Source of the DNA: MR-S7 sp000400995
GTDB lineage: Bacteria > Pseudomonadota > Gammaproteobacteria > Burkholderiales > Burkholderiaceae_C
Direction: 5' to 3'
DNA: 64,000 bases
NCBI RefSeq assembly: GCF_045291395.1
Contig: NZ_CP152342.1
Coordinates: 4,216,001-4,280,000, forward strand
The stretch's first letter is position 1. Every line of letters starts with the position of its first letter. The position numbers were made by a program, and so were the translations under genes. Positions 33,939-45,612 of this stretch are shown one piece after another. Under the pieces are notes generated by a model, which made no database searches, had not been told where the DNA came from, and saw only the letters and a list, made by a program, of their open reading frames with translations.

Positions 33939-34013
33939 GGAATCGTGTGCGCCGGTGACAGAATACCGGCCGTCGCGCGAACGCGCAGTACGCCCGCCGT
34001 TGTTGTTATTGCC

Positions 34014-34976
34014 ATGTCCTCACGCATTCCCGCCCCCATCCTGCGCGCCGCCTACCGGCTGCTGACCGCCGTGCAGCCCCGCAGCGCGCGGGCCTATCCG
34101 GGACAGCCCCTGACGACGGCCTTCGTGGGGCCGCAGGCCGCGACGCAGCCGCCCGCCCGGCAGGGCGCCATTCCCCGCCGCATCTGGAGCTACTGGAACA
34201 CGCAGACCCCCGACGCGGTGGTGGCGCAGTGCATCGCCAACTGGCGCACGCAATGCCCGGACTACGAGATCCACGTGCTGAACGGCGCCGACCTCGGCCC
34301 GCACGTGCCGCCGGAGCACCTGCCCGAGGGCTTCGCGCAGCTGCACCCCACCAAGCAGTCCGACTGGCTGCGCCTGTACCTGGTGCGCCACCATGGCGGC
34401 TACTGGCTGGACGCGACCACGCTGCTCACCCAGCCGCTGGACTGGATGGACACCGCGCGGCGCGCGCAGGGCGCGGAGTTCGTGGGCTTCTTCCTGGAAG
34501 GCTTCACGCACGACGCGCGCTACCCGGTGGTGGAGAGCTGGATCTTCGGCGCGCCCGCGCACACGCCCTTCGTCAGCGCCTGGCAGCAGGAGTTCCACCA
34601 CGCACTGGTCGAGCAGGGCAGCGCGACCTACCTGCAGGCCCTGCAGGCGTCGCCCCAGGGGGCCCAGGTGCTGCAGGGCATCGCCGATCCGCAGTACCTG
34701 CTGATCCACGTGGCGGCGCAGCAGGCGCTGCGCCGGGACAACGGCTTCCGGCTGGCCCTCTTCAAGGCCGAGGACACGGCCTTCTTCCACCAGAAGGCCG
34801 TGGGCTGGAAGTGGTACTGGCTCTACCCACGCCTGTGCCTGGCGGCCGCGCAGGAGCCCACCGCGCCGCTCATCAAGCTGCGCGGCGGCGAGCGGCGGCA
34901 CTTCGCGGAACTCTTCGAGCTGCATGGGGGCCCCGCGGCGGGCAGCCTCTGGCAACGCGCCTGCGCGGGAAGGTGA
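34014..34976 (+). CDS. Capsular polysaccharide synthesis-type glycosyltransferase, paralogue of 29557 protein
   Basis: A 320-residue enzyme. IPRRIWSYWNTQTPDAVVAQCIANWR and HHGGYWLDATTLLTQPLDW match the 29557 protein block for block. The ATG at 34014 is 75 bases from the divergent ligase start. It may add a related sugar on the same glycan. It is convergent with the zinc-finger/ilvE operon. Acceptor and donor cannot be read from sequence. Confidence 0.85.
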   Translation: MSSRIPAPILRAAYRLLTAVQPRSARAYPGQPLTTAFVGPQAATQPPARQGAIPRRIWSYWNTQTPDAVVAQCIANWRTQCPDYEIHVLNGADLGPHVPPEHLPEGFAQLHPTKQSDWLRLYLVRHHGGYWLDATTLLTQPLDWMDTARRAQGAEFVGFFLEGFTHDARYPVVESWIFGAPAHTPFVSAWQQEFHHALVEQGSATYLQALQASPQGAQVLQGIADPQYLLIHVAAQQALRRDNGFRLALFKAEDTAFFHQKAVGWKWYWLYPRLCLAAAQEPTAPLIKLRGGERRHFAELFELHGGPAAGSLWQRACAGR

Positions 34977-34989
34977 CGGCAAGCCCGTA

Positions 34990-35196
34990 TCAGTGGCCTG
35001 CGCGGACGACTTCGCCCGCCTTGAGCCGGTACACGGTGCCGCAATAGGGGCACTTGGCCTCGCCCGTGTGGGCCACGTCCAGGTACACCTTGGGGTGGCT
35101 GTTCCAGAGCTTCATGTCGGCCTTGGGGCTGGGGCAGTACACACCACCCTGCGCGTTGAGGTCCTTGGCCAGCAGTTCGACGACGGCTTGCGACAT
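34990..35196 (-). CDS. Small zinc-finger protein (zf-CHCC type)
   Basis: A 68-residue cytoplasmic protein with Cys-x-His spacing and a terminal CPYC (VYCPSPKADMKLWNSHP then AKCPYCGTVYRL), as in the zf-CHCC/NDUFS6-like domain family found next to ilvE and LPS genes in beta-proteobacteria. Its ATG at 35196 is six bases after the ilvE stop; an ATG at 35202 shares a base with that stop. It probably binds one zinc ion. The role is unknown. Confidence 0.85.
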   Translation of the reverse strand: MSQAVVELLAKDLNAQGGVYCPSPKADMKLWNSHPKVYLDVAHTGEAKCPYCGTVYRLKAGEVVRAGH

Positions 35197-35201
35197 ATGC
35201 A

Positions 35202-36140
35202 TCAGACCTTGGTGAGCCAGTGGGCGTACTTGGGATTGCGGCCGTTCACGATGTCGAAGAACGCGTTCTGGATCTTCTCGGTGACGGGGCCGCGGCTGCC
35301 CGCGCCGATGGCGACGCGGTCGAGTTCGCGGATGGGCGTGATCTCGGCGGCGGTGCCGCTGAAGAAGGCCTCGTCGGCGATGTAGATCTCGTCGCGCGTG
35401 ATGCGCTTTTGCACGAGTTCGATGCCGAGGTCCTTGCAGATGTGCAGCACGGTGTTGCGCGTGATGCCGTTGAGCGCGCCGGCCGACAGGTCGGGCGTGT
35501 AGACCACGCCGTCCTTCACCACGAACACGTTCTCGCCCGCGCCCTCGCTCACGAAGCCGGCGGCGTCGAGCAGCAGGGCCTCGTCGTAGCCGTCGTCGAG
35601 CGCTTCCATGTTGGCGAGGATGGAGTTGCTGTAGTTGCTCACCGCCTTGGCCTGCGTCATCGTGATGTTGACGTGGTGGCGCGTGTAGCTGCTGGTCTTC
35701 ACGCGGATGCCGCGCTGCATGCCCTCCTCGCCCAGGTAGGCGCCCCAGGCCCAGGCGGCTACCATCAGGTGGATCTGGTTGCCCTTGGGAGACACGCCCA
35801 GCTTCTGCGAGCCGATCCAGGTCAGCGGGCGCAGGTAGCACGATTCCAGGTTGTTGGCGCGCACCACGGCCTTCTGGGCCTCGTTGACCTCGTCCTTGGT
35901 GAAGGGGATGGCCATGCGCAGGATCTTGGCGCTGTTGAACAGGCGGTCGGTGTGCTCCTGCAGGCGGAAGATGGCCGTGCCGTTCACCGTGTTGTAGGCG
36001 CGCACGCCTTCGAAGGCGCCGCAGCCGTAGTGCAGCGTGTGGGTCAGCACGTGGATCTTGGCGTCGCGCCAGTCCACCATCTGGCCGTCCATCCAGATCG
36101 TGCCGTCACGGTCGGCCATCGAGGGAACAACGGGGCTCAT
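35202..36140 (-). CDS. ilvE: Branched-chain amino acid aminotransferase
   Basis: A 312-residue fold-type IV PLP enzyme interconverting Leu, Ile and Val with their 2-oxo acids. It shows MVDWRDAKIHVLTHTLHYG near the N-terminus, the PLP-Lys in NITMTQAKAVSNY, EGAGENVFVV, and GITRNTVLHICKDLG. AAAGGAC precedes the ATG at 36140. It is followed by the zinc-finger gene with near-zero spacing. The length and all motifs are normal. Confidence 0.95.
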   Translation of the reverse strand: MSPVVPSMADRDGTIWMDGQMVDWRDAKIHVLTHTLHYGCGAFEGVRAYNTVNGTAIFRLQEHTDRLFNSAKILRMAIPFTKDEVNEAQKAVVRANNLESCYLRPLTWIGSQKLGVSPKGNQIHLMVAAWAWGAYLGEEGMQRGIRVKTSSYTRHHVNITMTQAKAVSNYSNSILANMEALDDGYDEALLLDAAGFVSEGAGENVFVVKDGVVYTPDLSAGALNGITRNTVLHICKDLGIELVQKRITRDEIYIADEAFFSGTAAEITPIRELDRVAIGAGSRGPVTEKIQNAFFDIVNGRNPKYAHWLTKV

Positions 36141-36181
36141 GGGGGTGTCCTTTGGAGGAAAACTCGGATAAACCGGCGATT

Positions 36182-36610
36182 TTACGATTCGGCGGCCGGC
36201 ACCCCCGCTTGCGGCTCCTGCGGCGCGGGGCGCACCAGCTCCCAGCGCGCCAGGCGCCCGCCCACGAACTCGCAGGTGACGTGCGACTGCGTGCCGTCCG
36301 TCCAGCGGTAGCGCTCGGGGTCCTGGCCCTCGGCGGACAGCTGCTCGCCCAGGGAGCGCGTCATGGCGATCACGTGCATGAGGTTCACGCCGGGCTTGAG
36401 CTTGGCGTTGAGCATCACGGCGCTGCCCACGTAGCCGATCGGGCTGTTGCGCGCCTTCTGCATCACGTTCATGAGGCGTGTGAAATGCAGCAGCGCCCAC
36501 ATGACGAGGCCGCCGCTCACGGTGAGGATGCCTTGCGGGCCGTAGGCCCGCCAGGCCGCGAAGACGAGGAAAACGATGCCGATGGGAATGAGGATCTTGC
36601 GCCAGTTCAT
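36182..36610 (-). CDS. Hypothetical membrane-anchored protein upstream of ilvE
   Basis: A 142-residue protein. MNWRKILIPIGIVFLVFAAWRAYG forms one TM helix and a second hydrophobic stretch, ILTVSGGLVMWALLHF, follows. The soluble tail (GVNLMHVIAMTRSLGEQL) is basic and ends in a PAPQEPQAGVPA stretch. I do not recognise a characterised family. It lies 41 bases upstream of ilvE on the same strand and may share its transcript. Confidence 0.75.
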   Translation of the reverse strand: MNWRKILIPIGIVFLVFAAWRAYGPQGILTVSGGLVMWALLHFTRLMNVMQKARNSPIGYVGSAVMLNAKLKPGVNLMHVIAMTRSLGEQLSAEGQDPERYRWTDGTQSHVTCEFVGGRLARWELVRPAPQEPQAGVPAAES

Positions 36611-36687
36611 GGGCGCGGATTGTCCCCCGAAGCGCGCCGCCCCGCGATGTGGAAGTACCGTACCCCGCAGGGGACAATGCTTGCGCC

Positions 36688-38115
36688 ATGACACGCTACG
36701 CCGCCCTCGCCTCGGACATCGAAGCCTCCATCCGCGCCGGCGTGCTGCGCCCGGGCGACCGCCTGCCCTCGGTGCGCCACACCTGCGAGAGCCGCGGCGT
36801 GAGCGCCTCCACCGTGTTCCAGGCCTACTACCTGCTGGAGGCGCGCGGCCTGGTGCGTGCGCGCGAGCGCTCGGGCTACTACGTGAGCGAGGGCGCGGCC
36901 CGGCGCCCGCCCGAGCCCACCGGCGCGTCGCAGCCGGGCGACGCCTCGATCGCCGTGGACGTGAGCGCGCTGGTGTTCGAGGTGCTGCAGGCCGGCACCG
37001 CGCGCGGCGTGGTGCCCTTCGGCTCGGCCTTCCCCAGCCCGCTGCTGTTCCCGCTGGCGCGCCTGGGCCAGGCCATGGCCGCGAGCGCCCAGGCGCTGGA
37101 CCCATGGAGCACGGTGGACGACCTCTCGCCCGGCAATCCCGCGCTGCGCCGCCAGATCGCGCTGCGCTACCTGGCCGACGGCATGCAGGTGCACACCGAC
37201 GAGATCGTGGTCACCAACGGCGCGCTGGAGGCGCTGAACCTGTGCCTGGCGGCCATCGCCCGGCCGGGCGACGCCGTGGTGATCGAGTCGCCCACGTTCT
37301 ACGCTGCCCTGCAGACGCTGGAGCGCATGGGCCTGCAGGCCATCGAGGTGCCCACGCACCCGGGCGAGGGCATCGACCTGGCGGCGCTGGAGCACGCCAT
37401 CGCGCGCCACGGCCCCAAGGCCTGCTGGCTCATGACCACCTTCCAGAACCCGCTGGGCAGCCTGATGCCCGAGGCGAAGAAACAGGCCCTGGTGGCGCTG
37501 CTCGCGCGCCACGGTGTGCCGCTGATCGAGGACGACGTGTACGCCGAGCTGTACTTCGGCGACCGGCGCCCCCTGCCCGCCAAGGCGTTCGACGGCGAGG
37601 GGCTGGTGCTGCACTGCGGCTCGTTCTCCAAGTGCCTCGCACCCGGCTACCGGCTGGGCTGGGCGGCGCCGGGCCGCTTCGCGCAGGCCGTGGCGCGCCA
37701 GAAGCTCACCACCACGCTGGGCACCTGCGCGCCGGCGCAGATGGCGCTGGCCGACTACCTGCGGCGCGGCGGCTACGACAAGCACCTGCGCAAGCTGCGC
37801 CACACCCTGGCGTCACGGCAGGCGGCCTTCGCCGAGGCCGTGGGCGCGCACTTCCCGCCCGGCACGCGCGCCACGCGGCCCGCGGGCGGCTATTTCCTGT
37901 GGGTGGAGCTGCCCGAGGGCGTGGACGCGCTGCGGCTGCACCGGCAGGCGCTGGCGCAGGGCATCAGCACCGCGCCGGGGCCGATCTTCTCGGCGTCGCG
38001 CAGCTTCGCCCACTGCCTGCGGCTGAACTACGGCCACGAATGGAACGCGCGCAGCGAAGCGGCACTGGCCACGCTGGGACGGCTGGCGCACGCAGCGTTG
38101 CTTCCAAAAGAATAG
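36688..38115 (+). CDS. MocR-type (GntR-HTH/aminotransferase) transcriptional regulator
   Basis: A 475-residue fusion. The N-terminal GntR winged helix (about 1-70) shows RPGDRLPSVRHTCESRGVSA and VFQAYYLLEARGLV. The C-terminal fold-type I aminotransferase-like domain has DDLSPGNPALRRQIA, FQNPLGSLMPEAKK and the PLP-Lys in GSFSKCLAPGYRLGW. MocR proteins sense PLP or amine ligands (PdxR, GabR). The ATG at 36688 is chosen over 36649, which adds 13 odd residues. No pdxST or gab genes are nearby, so the target is unknown. The stop TAG falls in a dispersed repeat. Confidence 0.92.
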   Translation: MTRYAALASDIEASIRAGVLRPGDRLPSVRHTCESRGVSASTVFQAYYLLEARGLVRARERSGYYVSEGAARRPPEPTGASQPGDASIAVDVSALVFEVLQAGTARGVVPFGSAFPSPLLFPLARLGQAMAASAQALDPWSTVDDLSPGNPALRRQIALRYLADGMQVHTDEIVVTNGALEALNLCLAAIARPGDAVVIESPTFYAALQTLERMGLQAIEVPTHPGEGIDLAALEHAIARHGPKACWLMTTFQNPLGSLMPEAKKQALVALLARHGVPLIEDDVYAELYFGDRRPLPAKAFDGEGLVLHCGSFSKCLAPGYRLGWAAPGRFAQAVARQKLTTTLGTCAPAQMALADYLRRGGYDKHLRKLRHTLASRQAAFAEAVGAHFPPGTRATRPAGGYFLWVELPEGVDALRLHRQALAQGISTAPGPIFSASRSFAHCLRLNYGHEWNARSEAALATLGRLAHAALLPKE

Positions 38116-38215
38116 CTGGCTGCGCTTTACTATCGGTCATTCCAATGCCATTTCATATTTAAAGCGGCAAACGACAAGCGCAAGCAGCTATTTTTTCAAT
38201 AGCTGCATCTCCAGC
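38104..38215. repeat. Two facing copies of the dispersed repeat between convergent genes
   Basis: AATAGCTGGCTGCGCTTTAC near 38111 and ACAAGCGCAAGCAGCTATTT near 38175 face each other around an AT-rich centre. They provide the TAG of the MocR gene and the TAG of the 38188 gene. Confidence 0.7.
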
Positions 38216-39227
38216 TGCGCCACGCTCGGCGTGATGATGGGGATGAAGGCCGCCTCGCGCCAGCGCCGTGCGAACCCTGGCGCCTGTCCCTCCAGATAGG
38301 CCTGGCCGCCCCAGGCCTGCAGCTCCTGCGCCAGCGCTTCCTGCACGTGCAGGGCTAGCGCCAGCCGCAGACGGAACAGCGCGGCCGGGTCGGCGCCGAA
38401 GCGCCCGTCGTCCAGGCCCTGCAGCAGCTCCGCCACGTCTACCTCCAGGCCCATGCCCGCCTCGGCCAGGCGCATGCGCAGCGCCTCGCGGCGGCCGACG
38501 CGCTTTTGCGCGGCGAACAGGCTGGCGCGCGCCAGGCCGATCGACATGCCGCACTGCGCGCCCAGGAACAGCGGCCGCACCTGCGGCAGCCAGGCGTTCA
38601 GGTCGGCATGCAGCCGGTCCTCGGGGCCGGCCAGCGCGCCCTGCAGCCGCACGGCGGCCACGTCGCAGCCGCGCAGCCCGATCAGGGGCAGGTCGGGGCT
38701 GCGCCGCACGCCCGGCTGGTCCGAGCGCAGCGCAACCACCGGCAGCGGCCCGCCCGGCACGGGCTGCACGGCGGCGGCCACGCTGAAGCCCTGCGCGCGC
38801 AGGTTGGTCACCCAGGGCAGCACGCCGTCCACGCGCCAGCGGTCCCCATCGGGCCGCGCCGCCAGCTCCAGCGGCTCGATGCCGCCGAGGAACTTCATCG
38901 CATTCGACAGGCCCACGCCGCCGGCCCAGCGGCCCTCCAGCAGCGCAGGCAGCTCCCGCGCGCGCAGCGCCGGGTTGTCGCTCTGCACGACGAGCTCGGC
39001 ATAGCTGCGCTGGCTCCAGAGCACGAAGGCCGCCGCCACGGAATGCCGCGCCACCGCCGCGACGGCGGCGGCCACGTCGGAGGGCGCGCCGCCGTCGCCG
39101 CCCAGCGCCGCGGGCACGCCCACGCGCGTGAGCCCTTCGGCGGCCAGCCGGCCCAGCAGGTCGAATGCGGGCGGCCCGCTGTCCAGCGCATCGGCCACCT
39201 CGCCCAGTTCCTCATCCAGCCATGTCG

Positions 39228-39231
<4 letters not shown>
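38188..39231 (-). CDS. Acyl-CoA dehydrogenase-like flavoprotein
   Basis: A 347-residue protein with the acyl-CoA dehydrogenase layout: a helical N-domain (LLGRLAAEGLTRVGVPAALG GD), a middle beta-domain (WRVDGVLPWVTN) and a helical C-domain. It is short for the family (usual about 380-400). The usual catalytic Glu near the C-terminus is not obvious, so it may be a DszC/SfnC-like monooxygenase or an inactive relative. The ATG overlaps the ccoG stop by 4 bases, an unexpected coupling. The last residues LKK and the stop come from a dispersed repeat. Confidence 0.75.
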
Positions 39232-40655
<1,424 letters not shown>

Positions 40656-40748
40656 GGTGGGGCCTTGCTTTTGCCCCGACTATCGCGTGCGCCCCGCCCG
40701 TCCGCCAGCAGCAGATGCGGGCGATTCGGGCGTATCAGATGCAGCGCG

Positions 40749-42125
<1,377 letters not shown>

Positions 42126-42158
42126 GGGGCGACGACTATAGCGGGGCACAATGCCCCC

Positions 42159-43136
42159 ATGAAAGCATGCATCTACGGCGCCGGCGCCATCGGCGGCTGG
42201 CTCGGCGCGGCCTTTGCCCAGGCGGGTTGCGAATTGAACGTGGTCGCGCGCGGCACCACCCTGGCCGCGCTGCAGGCCGAGGGCCTGCGCCTCACCCGTC
42301 CCGACGGCACCACAGCCCAGGCGGCCGTGCATGCCAGCGACGACCCTGCCGCGCTGGGCGCGCAGGACCTCGTGGTCATCGCCGTGAAGGCCCCCGCCTT
42401 GCCCGACGTGGCCCGGCGCATCGCCCCGCTGATCGGCCCGCACACGGTGGTGCTCACCGCCATGAACGGTGTGCCCTGGTGGTTCACCGATGGCTGCGAA
42501 GGCCCCGCGCGCGGGCAGGCGCTGGCCAGCGTGGATGGGGACGGCGCCATCGCGCGCGCCATTCCCGCGGGCCAGGTGATCGGCGGCGTGGTGCACGCGA
42601 GCTGCTCGCTCATCACGCCGGGCCACGTGCGACAGCACCAGGGCAACCGGCTCATCGTGGGCGAACCCGGCGGGCAAGGCAGCGAACGCCTGGAGCGGCT
42701 CGCCGCGCTGCTCGCGCGCGGCGGCATCGAGGCCGAGCGCTCCACCCGGATCCAGCGCGACATCTGGTTCAAACTCTGGGGCAACCTGACCATGAACCCC
42801 ATCAGCGCGCTCACCGGCGCCACCACCGACCGCATCCTGGACGACGACCTGGTGCGCGGCTTCGCCTGCGCCGTGATGCTGGAGGCCAAGGCCATCGGCG
42901 AGCGCCTGGGCCTGCCCATCGACCAGCAGCCGGAGGACCGGTTCGCGGTCACGCGCCAGATCGGCGCGTTCAAGACCTCGATGCTGCAGGACGTGGAGGC
43001 CCACAAGCCCCTGGAGGTCGACGCCCTGGTGGGCGCGGTGTGCGAGCTGGGCCAGCGCACCGGCGTGCCCACGCCGCACACCGACGCGCTGCTGGGCCTC
43101 ACGCGGCTCATGGCGCGCACGCGCGGTTTGTATTGA
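42159..43136 (+). CDS. 2-dehydropantoate 2-reductase-like (PanE/ApbA family) oxidoreductase
   Basis: A 325-residue NADP enzyme. Rossmann motif MKACIYGAGAIGGWLGAAFA, the Lys of VVIAVKAPALPDV, and the C-domain DIWFKLWGNLTMNPISALTG with the catalytic Lys. The family makes pantoate for CoA synthesis, but many bacteria carry several paralogues with other 2-oxoacid substrates, so panE is not asserted. The final residues GLY and the stop are in a dispersed repeat copy. Confidence 0.85.
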   Translation: MKACIYGAGAIGGWLGAAFAQAGCELNVVARGTTLAALQAEGLRLTRPDGTTAQAAVHASDDPAALGAQDLVVIAVKAPALPDVARRIAPLIGPHTVVLTAMNGVPWWFTDGCEGPARGQALASVDGDGAIARAIPAGQVIGGVVHASCSLITPGHVRQHQGNRLIVGEPGGQGSERLERLAALLARGGIEAERSTRIQRDIWFKLWGNLTMNPISALTGATTDRILDDDLVRGFACAVMLEAKAIGERLGLPIDQQPEDRFAVTRQIGAFKTSMLQDVEAHKPLEVDALVGAVCELGQRTGVPTPHTDALLGLTRLMARTRGLY

Positions 43137-43190
43137 AATCGGCCTCCAGAGCTTATCCATCAAGCGCAAAAAGCTTCTTTTTGATAGCAT
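43125..43190. repeat. Dispersed repeat between panE-like and gst genes
   Basis: GGTTTGTATTGAAATCGGCC, then TCCAGAGCTTATCCATCAAG and a long T-rich end TTCTTTTTGATAGCAT. It includes the stop of the upstream gene. Confidence 0.75.
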
Positions 43191-43197
43191 CCATCCT

Positions 43198-43821
43198 ATG
43201 ACCACCCTCACGCTCTACTACGCCCCCGGCACCTGCGCCCAGGCCGTGCGCATCGCCCTGCACGAAGCCGGCGCCCCGCACGAGGCCGTGCGCATCGACT
43301 TCGCCGCGGCCGAGCAGCGCAGCCCCGCCTACCTCGCCATTAACCCCAAGGGCCGCGTGCCCGCGCTGGTCACGGAGCACGGCGTGCTCACCGAAACGCC
43401 GGCCCTGCTGGCCTACGTGGCGCAGCGCTTCCCCGAGGCGCGGCTGGCGCCCGCGGACGCCTTCGGCTTCGCGCGCATGCAGGAGTTCCACAGCTACCTG
43501 GCCTCCACCGTGCACGTGGCCCACGCCCACCGCCCGCGCTCGGCCCGCTGGGCCGACGAGCCCGAGGCCCAGGCCGCCATGCAGCGCAAGGTGCCGGCCA
43601 ACATGGCCGAGTGCTTCGAGGTGATCGAGCGGCACTACCTCGGGAACCCGGAACAAGGCCCCTGGGTGATGGGCGGCCAGTACACCGTGGCCGACGGCTA
43701 CCTGTTCACCGTGGCGGGCTGGCTCAAGAGCGACGGCGTGGACATTGCCCGCTTCCCCCAGGTGCATGCCCACTTCCAGCGCGTGGCCGCACGGCCCGCA
43801 ACCCAGGAGGCCCTGGCATGA
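43198..43821 (+). CDS. Glutathione S-transferase (beta class-like)
   Basis: A 207-residue GST. The N-terminal thioredoxin fold starts TLYYAPGTCAQAVRIALHEA, with the Cys of PGTC matching the beta-class catalytic Cys10. INPKGRVPALV carries the cis-Pro, and the helical C-domain contains VADGYLFTVAGWL. Its stop overlaps the ATG of the following dehydrogenase gene. Likely roles are detoxification or a glutathione-dependent catabolic step linked to the neighbouring IclR/Bug module. Confidence 0.9.
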   Translation: MTTLTLYYAPGTCAQAVRIALHEAGAPHEAVRIDFAAAEQRSPAYLAINPKGRVPALVTEHGVLTETPALLAYVAQRFPEARLAPADAFGFARMQEFHSYLASTVHVAHAHRPRSARWADEPEAQAAMQRKVPANMAECFEVIERHYLGNPEQGPWVMGGQYTVADGYLFTVAGWLKSDGVDIARFPQVHAHFQRVAARPATQEALA

Positions 43822-44708
43822 CGGCAAAACCCTCCATCGGCATGGCCGGCATCGGCCTCATGGGCCACGGCATCGCGCGCAACCTGCTGCGCCACGGCTA
43901 CCCCCTGGCGGTGCTGGAGCATGCGGGCAACCAGCCGCTCGATGAACTGCTGGCCGCGGGCGCCACCACGCGCGCCAGCGGCGCGCAGCTCGCCGCCGGT
44001 GCCGACGTGGTCATCCTGTGCGTGACGGGCTCGCCCCAGGTCGAGGCCGTGCTGCTGGGCGACGGCGGCGTGCTCCAGGGCCTGCGCCCCGGCGCCGTGG
44101 TGATCGACTGCTCCACGGCCATCCCCACCTCCACCGAGCGCATGGCCCAGGCCGTGGCCGCCGCGGGCGGGCGCTTCCTGGACGCGCCCATGACGCGCAC
44201 GCCCAAGGAGGCGGCCGAGGGCCGCCTGAACCTGCTCGTGGGCGGCGACGCCGCGCTGTTCGCCGAATGCCGCCCCATCCTGGCCAGCTTCGCCGAGAAC
44301 ATCACCCACGCCGGCCCCGTGGGCGCGGGCCACCGCATGAAGCTGCTGCACAACTACGTGTCGCTGGGCTTCGTGGCGCTGCTGGCCGAGGCCGCCGCGT
44401 GCTCCGAGCGCGCCGGCATCGACCCGCAGGTCCTGGTGCAGGTGCTGGCCCAGGGCGGCGGCGGCGGCGCGGCGCTGGAGCGGCTCAAGCCCTACCTGCT
44501 GGCGCGCGACCCCTCGGGCCTGCGCTTCTTCATGTCCAACGCGCAGAAGGACCTGGGCTACTACGCCACCATGGCCGAGGACGGCGGCGCCGCGCACGCG
44601 ATCGCCGACGGGGTGCTGGCAACGTACGAGCGGGCCGTGCAGCAAGGGGGCGCGCAGGCGCTGGTGCCTGAACTGGTCAGCCTGCTCGCGCAAGGCGGCG
44701 CCCGCTGA
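43818..44708 (+). CDS. NAD(P)-dependent 3-hydroxyisobutyrate dehydrogenase-family oxidoreductase
   Basis: A 296-residue enzyme with GMAGIGLMGHGIARNLL (Rossmann), the substrate motif FLDAPMTRTPKEAAEG and the catalytic Lys in GAGHRMKLLHNY. It is translationally coupled to the GST gene. It is paralogous to the 7763 protein, which is also beside an IclR and Bug pair. It is convergent with the IclR gene at 44718. The substrate is unknown. Confidence 0.9.
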   Translation: MTAKPSIGMAGIGLMGHGIARNLLRHGYPLAVLEHAGNQPLDELLAAGATTRASGAQLAAGADVVILCVTGSPQVEAVLLGDGGVLQGLRPGAVVIDCSTAIPTSTERMAQAVAAAGGRFLDAPMTRTPKEAAEGRLNLLVGGDAALFAECRPILASFAENITHAGPVGAGHRMKLLHNYVSLGFVALLAEAAACSERAGIDPQVLVQVLAQGGGGGAALERLKPYLLARDPSGLRFFMSNAQKDLGYYATMAEDGGAAHAIADGVLATYERAVQQGGAQALVPELVSLLAQGGAR

Positions 44709-44717
44709 ACGCGCGGT

Positions 44718-45497
44718 TCAGCGCAGCGCCTCGCCGTCGCTCCAGCGGAAGCGCACGCGCGGCTCGATCTCCACGATCTCGGCGCGCAGCAGCGCCGCCA
44801 GCCGCGCCGCTTCGCGCTGCGTGAGCCGCGCCTGCGTGGTGGACACGCTCACCGCCGCGAACGCGCGCCCGCCCGCGTCGCGCACCGCATGCCCCACGGC
44901 GGCGGTGTTGGTGTTCAGGCAGCCCCCGCTGCGCGCATAGCCCAGCGCGCGCGTCTGCGCGACCAGCGTGCGCAGCGCCGGCACGTCCAGGCCGCCGTAG
45001 CGGCCTAGCACCTCGGCATGGGCCTGCAGCGCGGCCTCGACCAGCGCGTCGTCCTGCGCCGCCATCAGCGCCAGGCCCGCCGCGCCCACGCCCAGCGGGC
45101 GGCGCCCGCCCACGGTGACGGTGAGCGGCGGGTCCAGCCGCTGCATGTTGGTGTGGTCGTAGCACACGGCCTCGTGGCCGCTCAGCACGAACAGGTAGGC
45201 CGCGTAGCCCGTGGCGTCGGCCAGGCGGCGCAGGTGGGTGGCGAAGAGCGGCGCCACGTCGTGCCGCGCGCGTGCGGCCAGGCCATGCTCGAAGGTGAGG
45301 CGGCCCAGCACGTAGCCCTTACCATCGGGCAACTGCGCGACCATGCGCGCGGCCACCATGTCGCGCAGCAGGCGGTGCACCGTGGGGTGCGGAATGCCGG
45401 ACTGCCGCGCGATGTCCGACAGCGCCAGGCCCCGCGCGTCGTAGCGCGAGAGCTGGTCGAGGATGCGCAGGGCGCGGTCGAGCACCAGGGTCGTCAT
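44718..45497 (-). CDS. IclR-family transcriptional regulator
   Basis: A 259-residue regulator. The N-terminal HTH contains VLDRALRILDQLS and the recognition helix GIPHPTVHRLLRDMV, which differs clearly from the YKST helix of the other two IclR proteins in the window. The sensor domain has RRPLGVGAAGLALMA and GRAFAAVSVSTTQ. The gene is divergent from the Bug/fahA operon, its probable target. The ATG at 45497 is supported by family length. Confidence 0.92.
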   Translation of the reverse strand: MTTLVLDRALRILDQLSRYDARGLALSDIARQSGIPHPTVHRLLRDMVAARMVAQLPDGKGYVLGRLTFEHGLAARARHDVAPLFATHLRRLADATGYAAYLFVLSGHEAVCYDHTNMQRLDPPLTVTVGGRRPLGVGAAGLALMAAQDDALVEAALQAHAEVLGRYGGLDVPALRTLVAQTRALGYARSGGCLNTNTAAVGHAVRDAGGRAFAAVSVSTTQARLTQREAARLAALLRAEIVEIEPRVRFRWSDGEALR

Positions 45498-45526
45498 GCG
45501 TTGCCGTTGTCCATCCAGTGGAAAAA

Positions 45527-45561
45527 GCGATTGTAGGAAGCGCGTGGATCGCAACAATCGC
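45527..45561. promoter_or_regulatory. Inverted repeat in IclR-Bug divergent promoter
   Basis: GCGATTGT (45527-45534) and ACAATCGC (45554-45561) form a perfect 8-base inverted repeat with a 19-base spacer. It may serve the IclR regulator at 44718. It is unlike the GAAC-GTTC sites elsewhere, in line with the different recognition helix. Confidence 0.35.
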
Positions 45562-45612
45562 CCCGGCTGCCGCCCGTTTCGCACGCGGCTCCCCCACCGA
45601 ACAGGAGACTCC

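Noticed and set aside
43198..43821. The GST considered as maleylacetoacetate isomerase (zeta class) because of the nearby fahA gene
   Set aside because: The N-terminal PGTC motif fits the beta class; the zeta-class SSxCxWRVRIAL-type motif is absent.
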